From assembly GCA_018665005.1 (NCBI GenBank), contig JABJEE010000059.1:1-5203 (forward strand): a stretch of DNA of 5,203 nt, read 5' to 3'. The position numbers and the translations under genes are program-made. The DNA comes from Flavobacteriales bacterium. Its GTDB lineage: Bacteria; Bacteroidota; Bacteroidia; Flavobacteriales_D; Crocinitomicaceae. Positions within the stretch are counted from its first letter, which is position 1; each line of letters starts with the position of its first letter. Shown piece after piece: positions 1 to 5,203 of the stretch. The notes under the pieces are model-generated. The model was not told the origin of the DNA. It saw only the letters and a program-made list of their open reading frames with translations, and did not search any database.

Positions 1-702
1 ATGAAAAGCTATGAATATGGAAATATGTCTGACCCCTCCGTCCTCACGGATTATTATGCAAGAAGACATACTGTTCATTACCGACAAGATTTTTTATTGC
101 TTGCTGAACAACTATACTACTTGGGAGATCGAAAAAGAGGAGTACAAGCATTGGATAAATCACTTCAAGTAATGCCTCCTGAAACTGTATTGGATTTTGG
201 AGAAATTTCTGGATTCGATAATATTACATCTCTAGATATTAATCAAGCTCAAAACAACAAATATGCTGCACGAACAAGTGGTAATTTGCATGAATATGTT
301 CAGTTGTATTATATGTTGGGAGAAGCTGATAAAGCAACAACCCTAGGTAAGAAACTCTTGAAAAATTACCAAAGTGTGTTTAAATATTTTGAAAATAGTG
401 ATGCATTGTTCGCAGTAACGCCTGGATTCAGCAGCAGCAATTTTGACGACTTGTTCGCAGCAGCAGATGCCTGCTTTAGAATGTATAGAGTAGCTTCAGA
501 TACTAAATTTAACCCTCAAGAGAAAAATTTAAAAGAAATCACAGAAATGATCAATTATGTGTATTCCATTGTTCTCCCTAAAATCAATTCTGAATTGGCG
601 GAGATAGAACTTGAAGATTCTTACGAAAATATGTTGAATACGCTGAATGGTCAAATGAGCAATATGCTGTTGGAATATGATTACAGTGTAAAATCAAAAT
701 AA
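1..702 (+). CDS. DUF2723 family membrane protein (probable glycosyltransferase), C-terminal part
   Basis: Only the last 233 residues are visible, and the frame is open at the left edge, so the Met at base 1 is probably internal. Proteins of this Bacteroidota family are usually around 1000 residues, with an N-terminal multi-TM DUF2723 domain related to GT-C (protein O-mannosyltransferase-like) enzymes and a soluble C-terminal tail. The tail is what is seen here: a Tyr/Trp-type lead-in followed by an 'ARRHTVHYRQDF' segment (about residues 20-31), then two TPR-like helical hairpins at about 32-59 (LLLAEQLYYLGDRKRGVQALDK) and 96-123 (LHEYVQLYYMLGEADKA). No TM segment lies in this part. The likely role is sugar transfer onto protein or lipid at the inner membrane, but the catalytic domain is outside the window, so activity is inferred from the family. 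The deacetylase gene follows after 5 nt, suggesting co-transcription. I recognise the family from the pattern of the tail, not from a search. Confidence 0.75.
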   Translation: MKSYEYGNMSDPSVLTDYYARRHTVHYRQDFLLLAEQLYYLGDRKRGVQALDKSLQVMPPETVLDFGEISGFDNITSLDINQAQNNKYAARTSGNLHEYVQLYYMLGEADKATTLGKKLLKNYQSVFKYFENSDALFAVTPGFSSSNFDDLFAAADACFRMYRVASDTKFNPQEKNLKEITEMINYVYSIVLPKINSELAEIELEDSYENMLNTLNGQMSNMLLEYDYSVKSK

Positions 703-707
703 AAAGG

Positions 708-1316
708 ATGTTTCTTTTCCGTGTTCCATATCTGATTCAATTTCTGTTTGGGAAACGTCAATGGAAGGGAGATGATTTAAGCTGTGTTTACTTTACTTTT
801 GATGATGGTCCTGACCTTAGAAGCACTGAATGGCTATTAGATTTATTAAATAAAGAAAATATTCCGTCTACGTTTTTTTGTTTGGGAAGTCAAATAGAAA
901 AGCATCCTGAGCTCTATGATGATATCATTAAGAAGGGTCATGCTGTCGGAAACCATACTTATCATCATGAAAAAGGAAGTAAAACAAGCACAAAAAATTA
1001 TATTTCCTCTGTTCAAAAAACAGACGCACTTGTGCACTCAAATCTATTCAGGCCTCCCTATGGGCGGTTAACAAAAAATCAAATGATCTCCTTAAAAAAA
1101 ATGGATAAAAAAATCGTAATGTGGTCATGGAATTCACAAGATTATAACAAGAACGTCAGTTCTGAATCCATTTTAAAAAACGCCAAACTTATAAAGGGTG
1201 GAGACATCTTGCTTTTTCACAACAACTCAAAATCAGCGAAAACAATAAAACAGTGTTTGCCCGAAGTTATTCGTATTATTAAAGAAAAGAACTTAAAATT
1301 TAAAACCCTCTCATGA
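708..1316 (+). CDS. Polysaccharide deacetylase family protein (NodB homology domain, CE4)
   Basis: This 202-residue protein is almost entirely a NodB/CE4 domain, a metal-dependent fold that removes N-acetyl (or related) groups from glycans such as peptidoglycan or exopolysaccharide. All five CE4 motifs are visible: TFDDGP at 30-35 (D32 catalytic base, D33 metal ligand), HTYHH at 83-87 (H83 and H87 metal ligands), RPPYG at 115-119, WNSQDY at 141-146, and LLFHNN at 168-173 with H171. The enzyme should therefore be active. The N-terminus (MFLFRVPYLIQFLF) is hydrophobic but has no clear signal peptide or cleavage site; a short lead like this before the domain is common in the Bacteroidota members. 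The start at 708 gives that usual N-terminus; AAAGG sits directly against the ATG, too close for a normal ribosome binding site, so translation may depend on coupling to the gene upstream. The stop overlaps the kinase start by 4 nt. The substrate cannot be read from the sequence. Confidence 0.9.
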   Translation: MFLFRVPYLIQFLFGKRQWKGDDLSCVYFTFDDGPDLRSTEWLLDLLNKENIPSTFFCLGSQIEKHPELYDDIIKKGHAVGNHTYHHEKGSKTSTKNYISSVQKTDALVHSNLFRPPYGRLTKNQMISLKKMDKKIVMWSWNSQDYNKNVSSESILKNAKLIKGGDILLFHNNSKSAKTIKQCLPEVIRIIKEKNLKFKTLS

Positions 1317-2212
1317 TGTCGAAAAAGTCGAACATTCTAATATACCTTTTAGGTATTTATGTTGTCTTACAATTTATATGGTGGGGTTATCAAATCATTA
1401 ATTTAGGGGCACTCGTAGACTCGTCCAACGACCAAACCTCAAGACGTGTTTTTATGATATTAGGTGAAGGAGGCGTTTTTATTTTAATTCTTCTGGCTGG
1501 CTTCTGGCAAATTCAAAGAGCCATTAAAAAAGAAATTGAGCTCTCTCAAAATCAAAACAACTTTTTGCTTTCTGTCACTCACGAACTTAAAACACCATTA
1601 ACATCAATCCAACTGGCACTCCAAACACTTTCAAAAAGAGATCTCAATAAGGAGCAAACGCAAACACTAATTGAGAAGGCAATATCTGAAAATGAGCGTT
1701 TGAAAATATTAATCGACAATATCATTCAGGCTTCAAGCATAGAAAATAAGGGATTGACCGCAGATAAAACATCCATTAACATTAAATCTTTATTAGAGAG
1801 TATCGTTGAAAAGTCTAACAAAAGGCAGGAGAACAACCTCGTTAGTTTGAAGTGCCCAAACGAATATAATATTCTTGCTGATATATTCATGATAGAAACA
1901 AGTATCATTAACATCATTGAAAATGCAATAAAATATGCTGGTTCAAATTCCATTATTGTCAAGGTTGAAAATATAGCTCATCATCTGAATGTCTCAATAA
2001 TAGATCAAGGACCCGGTATTGATGATCATGAGAAAAATTTCATTTTTGACAAGTTTTATAGAGTAGGAAATGAAGAAACACGATTGAAAAAAGGAAGCGG
2101 TCTTGGCCTATACATCGCCAAACAATTTATTCAATTGCACAATGGCGAGATCACATACACAAAGAATACCCCTTGTGGATCAATATTTACAATAAGTTTA
2201 CCGTATGAATGA
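1313..2212 (+). CDS. Small two-TM sensor histidine kinase
   Basis: This 299-residue membrane kinase should autophosphorylate on His and pass the phosphate to a response regulator. TM1 is at about residues 7-28 and TM2 at about 46-66, leaving only some 17 residues between them, so there is no room for a periplasmic sensor domain; the signal is probably sensed within the membrane or through a partner. The HisKA H-box SVTHELKTPL has the phospho-acceptor H90, and E91/T94 match the ExxT phosphatase motif. The HATPase_c domain shows the N-box (N200, N204 in NIIENAIKYA), G1 DQGPGI at 231-236, F-box FDKFYR at 245-250 and G2 GSGLGL at 261-266. No HAMP, PAS or receiver domain is present. The gene begins with ATGATG, whose first ATG overlaps the deacetylase stop, so either Met could be used; its own stop overlaps the gpmI start by 8 nt. 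No response regulator gene is adjacent, which is unusual for this kind of kinase. The ligand and partner are unknown. Confidence 0.92.
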   Translation: MMSKKSNILIYLLGIYVVLQFIWWGYQIINLGALVDSSNDQTSRRVFMILGEGGVFILILLAGFWQIQRAIKKEIELSQNQNNFLLSVTHELKTPLTSIQLALQTLSKRDLNKEQTQTLIEKAISENERLKILIDNIIQASSIENKGLTADKTSINIKSLLESIVEKSNKRQENNLVSLKCPNEYNILADIFMIETSIINIIENAIKYAGSNSIIVKVENIAHHLNVSIIDQGPGIDDHEKNFIFDKFYRVGNEETRLKKGSGLGLYIAKQFIQLHNGEITYTKNTPCGSIFTISLPYE

Positions 2213-3716
2213 AAAAGTAGGTTTAATAATTCTTGATGGCTGGGGTATTGGTCAGGCAGATCATTCAGATGCCATCCATAAAGCCAAAACACCATTTTTT
2301 GATTCACTTATTAATAATTACCCCAATTCTACCCTTAAGACATATGGCGAAAACGTTGGTCTTCCAAAAGGTCAAATGGGAAATTCAGAAGTAGGACACC
2401 TCAATATTGGTGCGGGAAGAATCGTGTATCAAGAATTAAGCAGAATCAACAACTCCATTGATAAAGGGGAGTTTTATGAAATTCCTAAGCTTATTCAGGC
2501 TTTTGAAAAAGCCAAAAAAAATGGAAAAAAGACCCATTTAATCGGGCTCGTATCAGATGGAGGTGTTCATAGTAGCCAAGAACATTTGCATGCTTTGTGC
2601 AAATTGTCCAGTTCATTGAATATGAATACTGTTTTCGTTCATGCCTTTACAGATGGAAGAGATTGTGACCCAAAAAGCGGTTTGTCATTCATTGAAAAGC
2701 TTCAAAAGATTACAGATCAGCATAATGTAAAAATAGCCAGTCTTATTGGACGCTATTATGCGATGGACAGAGACCAAAGGTGGGAACGAATTAAAAAAGC
2801 CTATGATTTAATGACCAAAGGTATTGGCTCAACTTTCAGTACTGCGGCCGATGCCATTCTTTCGTCTTACAATAAAGACATTACTGATGAATTTATCGAG
2901 CCTGCATTGATTGATAGAGATGGTTTAATTGAGGATGGAGATACCGTTATATTTTTTAATTTCCGTTCGGATAGACCCAGAGAAATTACGAGTGCTTTGT
3001 CACAAAGAGATTTTCCTGAATTCGAAATGAATAAACTCAATCTCAATTTTTATTGCATGACCCGATACGATGAATCGTTTGAAGGACTAGAGGTCATCTT
3101 TGAAAAAGAAAACCTGACAAATACATTGGGAGAAGTGTTGTCTTCTCAGGGGAAAACCCAATTGAGAATTGCAGAAACGGAAAAGTACCCTCACGTGACC
3201 TTCTTTTTTAATGGCGGACGAGAGCAATCATTTGACGGAGAACAAAGGATTCTAGTGAATTCTCCAAAAGTGGCCACCTATGATTTACAGCCCGAAATGA
3301 GCGCTCATTCTGTCACTCAGAACGTTCTTGATGACATTTCGAAAAACTCACCTGATTTCCTTTGCCTAAACTTCGCCAATCCAGATATGGTTGGACATAC
3401 CGGGGTCTTTAATGCCATTGTCAATGCAGTAGAGACCGTTGATGGGTGCCTGGAACGAATTGTAAAAAAAGGCCTAGAAAAAGGCTATACATTTATTGTT
3501 ATTGCAGACCATGGCAATGCAGATTATGCCGTTAATCCTGACGGGTCTCCAAACACAGCGCATAGTTTAAATCCCGTGCCATTTGTTCTGGTTTCAACTC
3601 CTCCATTAAAAGTGGTAAAAGATGGTGTCCTCGGAGATATTGCTCCAACAATTCTGTCTTTATTTGGAATTGAAGCACCAAAAGAAATGACTGGAGATTC
3701 TCTCGTAGAAAATTGA
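2205..3716 (+). CDS. gpmI: 2,3-bisphosphoglycerate-independent phosphoglycerate mutase
   Basis: This cytoplasmic enzyme of glycolysis and gluconeogenesis interconverts 3- and 2-phosphoglycerate through a phosphoserine intermediate and needs two metal ions, normally Mn2+. At 503 residues it is full length for the family (about 505-515). The alkaline-phosphatase-like core shows metal ligand D11 in LIILDGWG, nucleophile S61 in GNSEVGHLNIGAGR, D394 and H398 in NPDMVGHTG, D435 and H436 in ADHGNAD, and H453 in TAHSLNPVP. The inserted phosphotransferase domain carries the substrate-binding residues H122 (GGVHSS), D150/R152 (TDGRD), R183 and R189 (GRYYAMDRDQRW), R254/R257 (FRSDRP) and K327 (AETEKYPH). 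Nothing needed for catalysis is missing. The start at 2205 gives the usual N-terminus and lies inside the end of the kinase gene, so translation is probably coupled to it. No hairpin terminator is seen after the stop. Confidence 0.98.
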   Translation: MNEKVGLIILDGWGIGQADHSDAIHKAKTPFFDSLINNYPNSTLKTYGENVGLPKGQMGNSEVGHLNIGAGRIVYQELSRINNSIDKGEFYEIPKLIQAFEKAKKNGKKTHLIGLVSDGGVHSSQEHLHALCKLSSSLNMNTVFVHAFTDGRDCDPKSGLSFIEKLQKITDQHNVKIASLIGRYYAMDRDQRWERIKKAYDLMTKGIGSTFSTAADAILSSYNKDITDEFIEPALIDRDGLIEDGDTVIFFNFRSDRPREITSALSQRDFPEFEMNKLNLNFYCMTRYDESFEGLEVIFEKENLTNTLGEVLSSQGKTQLRIAETEKYPHVTFFFNGGREQSFDGEQRILVNSPKVATYDLQPEMSAHSVTQNVLDDISKNSPDFLCLNFANPDMVGHTGVFNAIVNAVETVDGCLERIVKKGLEKGYTFIVIADHGNADYAVNPDGSPNTAHSLNPVPFVLVSTPPLKVVKDGVLGDIAPTILSLFGIEAPKEMTGDSLVEN

Positions 3717-3755
3717 TTTACAGTTTAATAATTCCGATGCCTCGTTAATTTTTAT

Positions 3756-3763
3756 TAAGTTTA
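3756..3763 (+). promoter_or_regulatory. Weak candidate -7 box upstream of the first lipoprotein
   Basis: TAAGTTTA matches the Bacteroidota -7 consensus TAnnTTTG at all but the last fixed base and lies 18 bases before the ATG at 3782. No TTG is found at the proper distance upstream, so this is a weak call. Read-through from gpmI is an equally good explanation for expression of the lipoprotein gene, since the 65-nt gap has no terminator hairpin. Confidence 0.25.
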
Positions 3764-3781
3764 AGAAACAAAAACTACATT

Positions 3782-4177
3782 ATGAAGAAAATTTTCCTAT
3801 TCATTTTTCTTGGTCTATTCTTAAACTCTTGCAATAGTTACCTCGGGAAAAAATTAAGCAAAAAATCTGCTGACGATATTAAAGTGGAAAAACTAAAAGA
3901 CGAATGCGATTGTATTGAGGCGTTGGATATCATTGCTGCTGATTTCCTCGATGTTGTTGGTAATAACGATAAGAAATCAATTCGAGCAATGAGTGATGAA
4001 AAGGTAGAAAAACTTGAAAAAAAGGTAGAACCCATATATAAAAAGATGGATGAGGTCAATGAGCACTGTAGAAAATTTGGGATCACCTACAAAAGATTCA
4101 CAAATGGACAAAAATGTTCGTCTTACAAGGACTTGAAAAAAAATAAAGAACAACTAAAACAGAAAGGGTTTAAATAA
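3782..4177 (+). CDS. Predicted small lipoprotein, cysteine-containing, unknown function
   Basis: I do not recognise a family for this 131-residue protein. The N-terminus is a type II signal peptide: two Lys, a hydrophobic stretch (IFLFIFLGLFL) and the lipobox-like LNSC with C17 as the lipidated residue. The mature part is about 115 residues, very rich in Lys, Asp and Glu, and mostly helical in appearance (about 45-100). It has four further cysteines: C42 and C44 in a CDC pair, C96, and C112. In an exported protein these could form two disulfides linking the N-terminal pair to the C-terminal half. Residues after C17 (NSYLGKK) lack the acidic signature reported for surface-exposed Bacteroidota lipoproteins, so a periplasm-facing location is more likely. 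The gene sits 65 nt after gpmI and 105 nt before a second lipoprotein gene. The signal peptide, codon structure and correct stop make it a credible gene despite its small size. Confidence 0.75.
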   Translation: MKKIFLFIFLGLFLNSCNSYLGKKLSKKSADDIKVEKLKDECDCIEALDIIAADFLDVVGNNDKKSIRAMSDEKVEKLEKKVEPIYKKMDEVNEHCRKFGITYKRFTNGQKCSSYKDLKKNKEQLKQKGFK

Positions 4178-4197
4178 ACATTCAGCGTTTTACTTTA

Positions 4198-4208
4198 TAC
4201 GTAACGTA
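4198..4208 (+). promoter_or_regulatory. 11-bp palindrome upstream of the lipoprotein promoter, possible operator
   Basis: TACGTAACGTA is a perfect inverted repeat of two 5-bp arms around one central base. It is centred 24 bases upstream of the TTG element at 4227-4229, about where an upstream activator would bind. It is GC-richer than its surroundings. With a single short copy and no known regulator matched, the regulatory role is a guess. Confidence 0.25.
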
Positions 4209-4226
4209 AATATAATTGTCTTTTTT

Positions 4227-4258
4227 TTGTGAAATTCGTTCTCAATGTCATATCTTTG
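4227..4258 (+). promoter_or_regulatory. Bacteroidota-type sigma promoter for the second lipoprotein
   Basis: TATCTTTG at 4251-4258 is an exact match to the TAnnTTTG -7 consensus of Bacteroidota primary sigma factor promoters. A TTG (-33 element) at 4227-4229 precedes it with a 21-nt spacer, within the usual range. Transcription would begin near 4264, giving a leader of about 19 nt. That leader carries an A-rich run (4272-4279) just before the ATG at 4283 in place of a Shine-Dalgarno site, as is usual for strongly translated genes in this phylum. Confidence 0.8.
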
Positions 4259-4282
4259 CATCGAATTATTTAAAAAAAAGTT

Positions 4283-4795
4283 ATGAAAAAATTATTTGTA
4301 TTATTATTTGCGGGGTCATTATTGGCTTCATGTGGTGGTAGCGGTTATACTACTGAAAAAGAAGATGTTATTGCTGGTTATGATGACATGAAAGAAGATG
4401 CACAAGGGCACTATGATGCTTTATTAGAGATTCAAACATCTTGGGCAGAAGACCAAAAAGAAATACTTAAAGACTATGAAAATAAGTGGACAAAGCTTAT
4501 TGAGAAAGCTGCGAAAGATGACGATGCGAAAGGAGATTTAGAAGATTATAGAAACCGTGAGTTTAAATACGAACAAGCGATGGCGGATCAAAAGACATCT
4601 TGGGGAGATGCAACTTGGGGATTAGAGAAAGCTAACTCTGATCAAAAAGAAATGCTTGAAGGAGATGCGAAGGTTAAATTTAAAGCCACAATTAAAAAAT
4701 CAACTGACGCTATTGCAGACATTAAAAAAGCATACAATGAAAAAGTTACAGCTTTAAAAATTGTAAGTAGTGATACGTATGATATGGATTACTAG
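4283..4795 (+). CDS. Predicted helical lipoprotein, unknown function
   Basis: This 170-residue protein is not one I recognise. It starts with a clear type II signal peptide (MKKLFVLLFAGSLLASC) whose lipobox LLASC puts the lipidated cysteine at C17, the only Cys in the protein, followed by a flexible GGSG. The mature part, about 150 residues, is strongly charged (Lys, Asp, Glu) with few Pro and looks like a bundle of long amphipathic helices or coiled coils at about 25-76, 82-104, 111-126 and 129-158. There is a loose internal duplication: TSW at 52-54 and 105-107, and DQKEIL / DQKEML at 57-62 and 120-125, with Trp residues W54, W69, W107 and W112. The tail is acidic and aromatic (DTYDMDY). 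It is a single-gene unit between a consensus promoter and a strong terminator, and ends with tandem in-frame stops (TAG TAA). It should be well expressed and anchored in an envelope membrane. Its length is compatible with an OmpH/Skp-like or adhesion-type helical protein, but no motif proves either. Confidence 0.85.
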   Translation: MKKLFVLLFAGSLLASCGGSGYTTEKEDVIAGYDDMKEDAQGHYDALLEIQTSWAEDQKEILKDYENKWTKLIEKAAKDDDAKGDLEDYRNREFKYEQAMADQKTSWGDATWGLEKANSDQKEMLEGDAKVKFKATIKKSTDAIADIKKAYNEKVTALKIVSSDTYDMDY

Positions 4796-4821
4796 TAATG
4801 AGTTTATCTAATCATTAAATT

Positions 4822-4848
4822 AAAGCCACTTTCGAGTGGCTTTTTTTT
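4822..4848 (+). terminator. Strong intrinsic terminator after the second lipoprotein
   Basis: A perfect inverted repeat (arms 4822-4830 and 4835-4843, core GCCACT/AGTGGC) encloses a TTCG tetraloop and runs into eight T residues at 4841-4848. This is a textbook Rho-independent terminator 26 bases after the lipoprotein stop. It separates the lipoprotein transcript from the SulP gene downstream. Confidence 0.93.
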
Positions 4849-4864
4849 ATGTCTATAATTTTTT

Positions 4865-4897
4865 TTGAACCAAAATCTTTGATAATTTTTATATTTA
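4865..4897 (+). promoter_or_regulatory. Candidate promoter for the SulP transporter gene
   Basis: TATATTTA at 4890-4897 matches the Bacteroidota -7 box TAnnTTTG except for the last base, and a TTG at 4865-4867 lies 22 nt upstream. A promoter is needed here because a strong terminator precedes the gene. If this one is used, transcription begins only a base or two from the ATG at 4905, so the mRNA would be almost leaderless. A second near-match, AATCTTTG at 4874-4881, would give a longer leader but lacks a TTG partner. Confidence 0.4.
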
Positions 4898-4904
4898 GGG
4901 TTAA

Positions 4905-5203
4905 ATGTATCAAACGAAGACAGACGACATCCCAAAAGACTGGTTTTGGGGCCTAAAAAACCACTGGAGAGCCGACTTAACGGCCTCATTAAGTGTGGCA
5001 CTTGTTGCGCTTCCCTTGTCAATGGCAATTGCAGTAGCTTCGGGTGTTCAGCCCTTATCAGGGTTACTCTCTTGTGTTATAGCTGGATTGGTTACTACCT
5101 TCTTTAGAAGTGGTAAGCTAACCATAAACGGTCCTGCAGCAGGAATGATTACTGTAATTTTTGGGGCGATTATTTCTTTAGATGATGGCAGTGGCCGTGC
5201 CAT
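4905..5203 (+). CDS. SulP family inorganic anion transporter, N-terminal part
   Basis: The gene runs off the right edge; 99 codons are visible and all are open. The translation begins MYQTKTDDIPKDWFWGLKNH, then WRADLTASLSVALVALPLSM, the SulP signature in which the cytoplasmic Asp-Leu-x-Ala lead passes into TM1 (about 25-46). ASGVQPLSGLLSCVIAGLV (45-63) is the TM2 region, and INGPAAGMITVIFGAII (74-90) is the 'GPAAG' substrate-site loop leading into TM3. SulP/SLC26 proteins are inner-membrane carriers of sulfate, bicarbonate or similar anions, often Na+-coupled. The GPAAG form is typical of Bacteroidota members that often sit beside carbonic anhydrase genes, so bicarbonate uptake is plausible, but the rest of the protein, including any STAS domain, is outside the window. 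The start is fixed by an in-frame TAA at 4902-4904 directly before the ATG. Confidence 0.9.
   Translation, partial: MYQTKTDDIPKDWFWGLKNHWRADLTASLSVALVALPLSMAIAVASGVQPLSGLLSCVIAGLVTTFFRSGKLTINGPAAGMITVIFGAIISLDDGSGRA

Noticed and set aside
1..3. ATG at the very first base as the true start of the first gene
   Set aside because: The family is far longer and the visible part matches only its C-terminal tail; the window edge simply falls on an internal Met codon.
846..1037. Reverse-strand open frame inside the deacetylase gene
   Set aside because: It lies wholly within a gene whose CE4 motifs are intact, and its translation shows no motif or plausible composition.
1726..1962. Reverse-strand open frame inside the kinase gene
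   Set aside because: Shadow of the HisKA/HATPase coding sequence; no start context and no recognisable protein features.
3717..3781. Terminator for the gpmI operon
   Set aside because: No stable GC stem followed by a T run is present; the short T run at 3749-3753 has no hairpin before it.
3838..4086. Reverse-strand open frame rich in Ser and Phe opposite the first lipoprotein
   Set aside because: The Ser/Phe richness is the complement of Lys/Glu codons on the + strand, where a clear lipoprotein signal peptide supports the real gene.
4221..4228. Run of eight T as a phase-variation tract for the second lipoprotein promoter
   Set aside because: The run lies upstream of and into the TTG element, so slippage would not alter the spacing to the -7 box; no coding frame is affected either.
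4804..5028. Reverse-strand open frame across the terminator and the start of the SulP gene
   Set aside because: It overlaps the well-supported SulP N-terminus and runs through the terminator hairpin.
1..5203. Defence system, mobile element, CRISPR array or biosynthetic cluster
   Set aside because: No nuclease, transposase, integrase, repeat-spacer pattern or cluster enzymes were found; all genes are housekeeping, envelope or transport types in uniform composition.

Overview
The window reads as an AT-rich chromosomal segment of a Bacteroidota bacterium, most likely a flavobacterium-like (Flavobacteriales) organism. The evidence is a DUF2723-type C-terminus, a Bacteroidota-style polysaccharide deacetylase, lipoprotein signal peptides of the Bacteroidota type, a near-perfect TAnnTTTG -7 promoter box, and A-rich leaders in place of clear Shine-Dalgarno sites. 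The taxonomic placement is inference; there is no rRNA or other marker here. All genes lie on the + strand.

Bases 1-3716 form one tightly packed block of four genes: the C-terminal end of a large DUF2723 membrane protein (probable glycosyltransferase), a NodB-type polysaccharide deacetylase (5-nt gap), a small two-TM sensor histidine kinase (4-nt ATGA overlap) and 2,3-bisphosphoglycerate-independent phosphoglycerate mutase gpmI (8-nt overlap). The spacing argues for one transcript with translational coupling. The first two genes point to envelope glycan work and the last is core glycolysis. The kinase has no response regulator next to it.

Bases 3717-4848 hold two small predicted lipoproteins of unknown function. 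The first (3782-4177) has only a weak promoter candidate. The second (4283-4795) is a self-contained transcription unit with a consensus Bacteroidota promoter and a strong intrinsic terminator.

From 4905 to the right edge is the start of a SulP-family anion transporter, cut off by the window. No RNA gene, mobile element, CRISPR array or integration site was seen, and no intergenic gap exceeds about 110 bases. Most of the window is ordinary housekeeping and envelope sequence. The points worth a second look are the partnerless kinase coupled to gpmI and the two undescribed lipoproteins.
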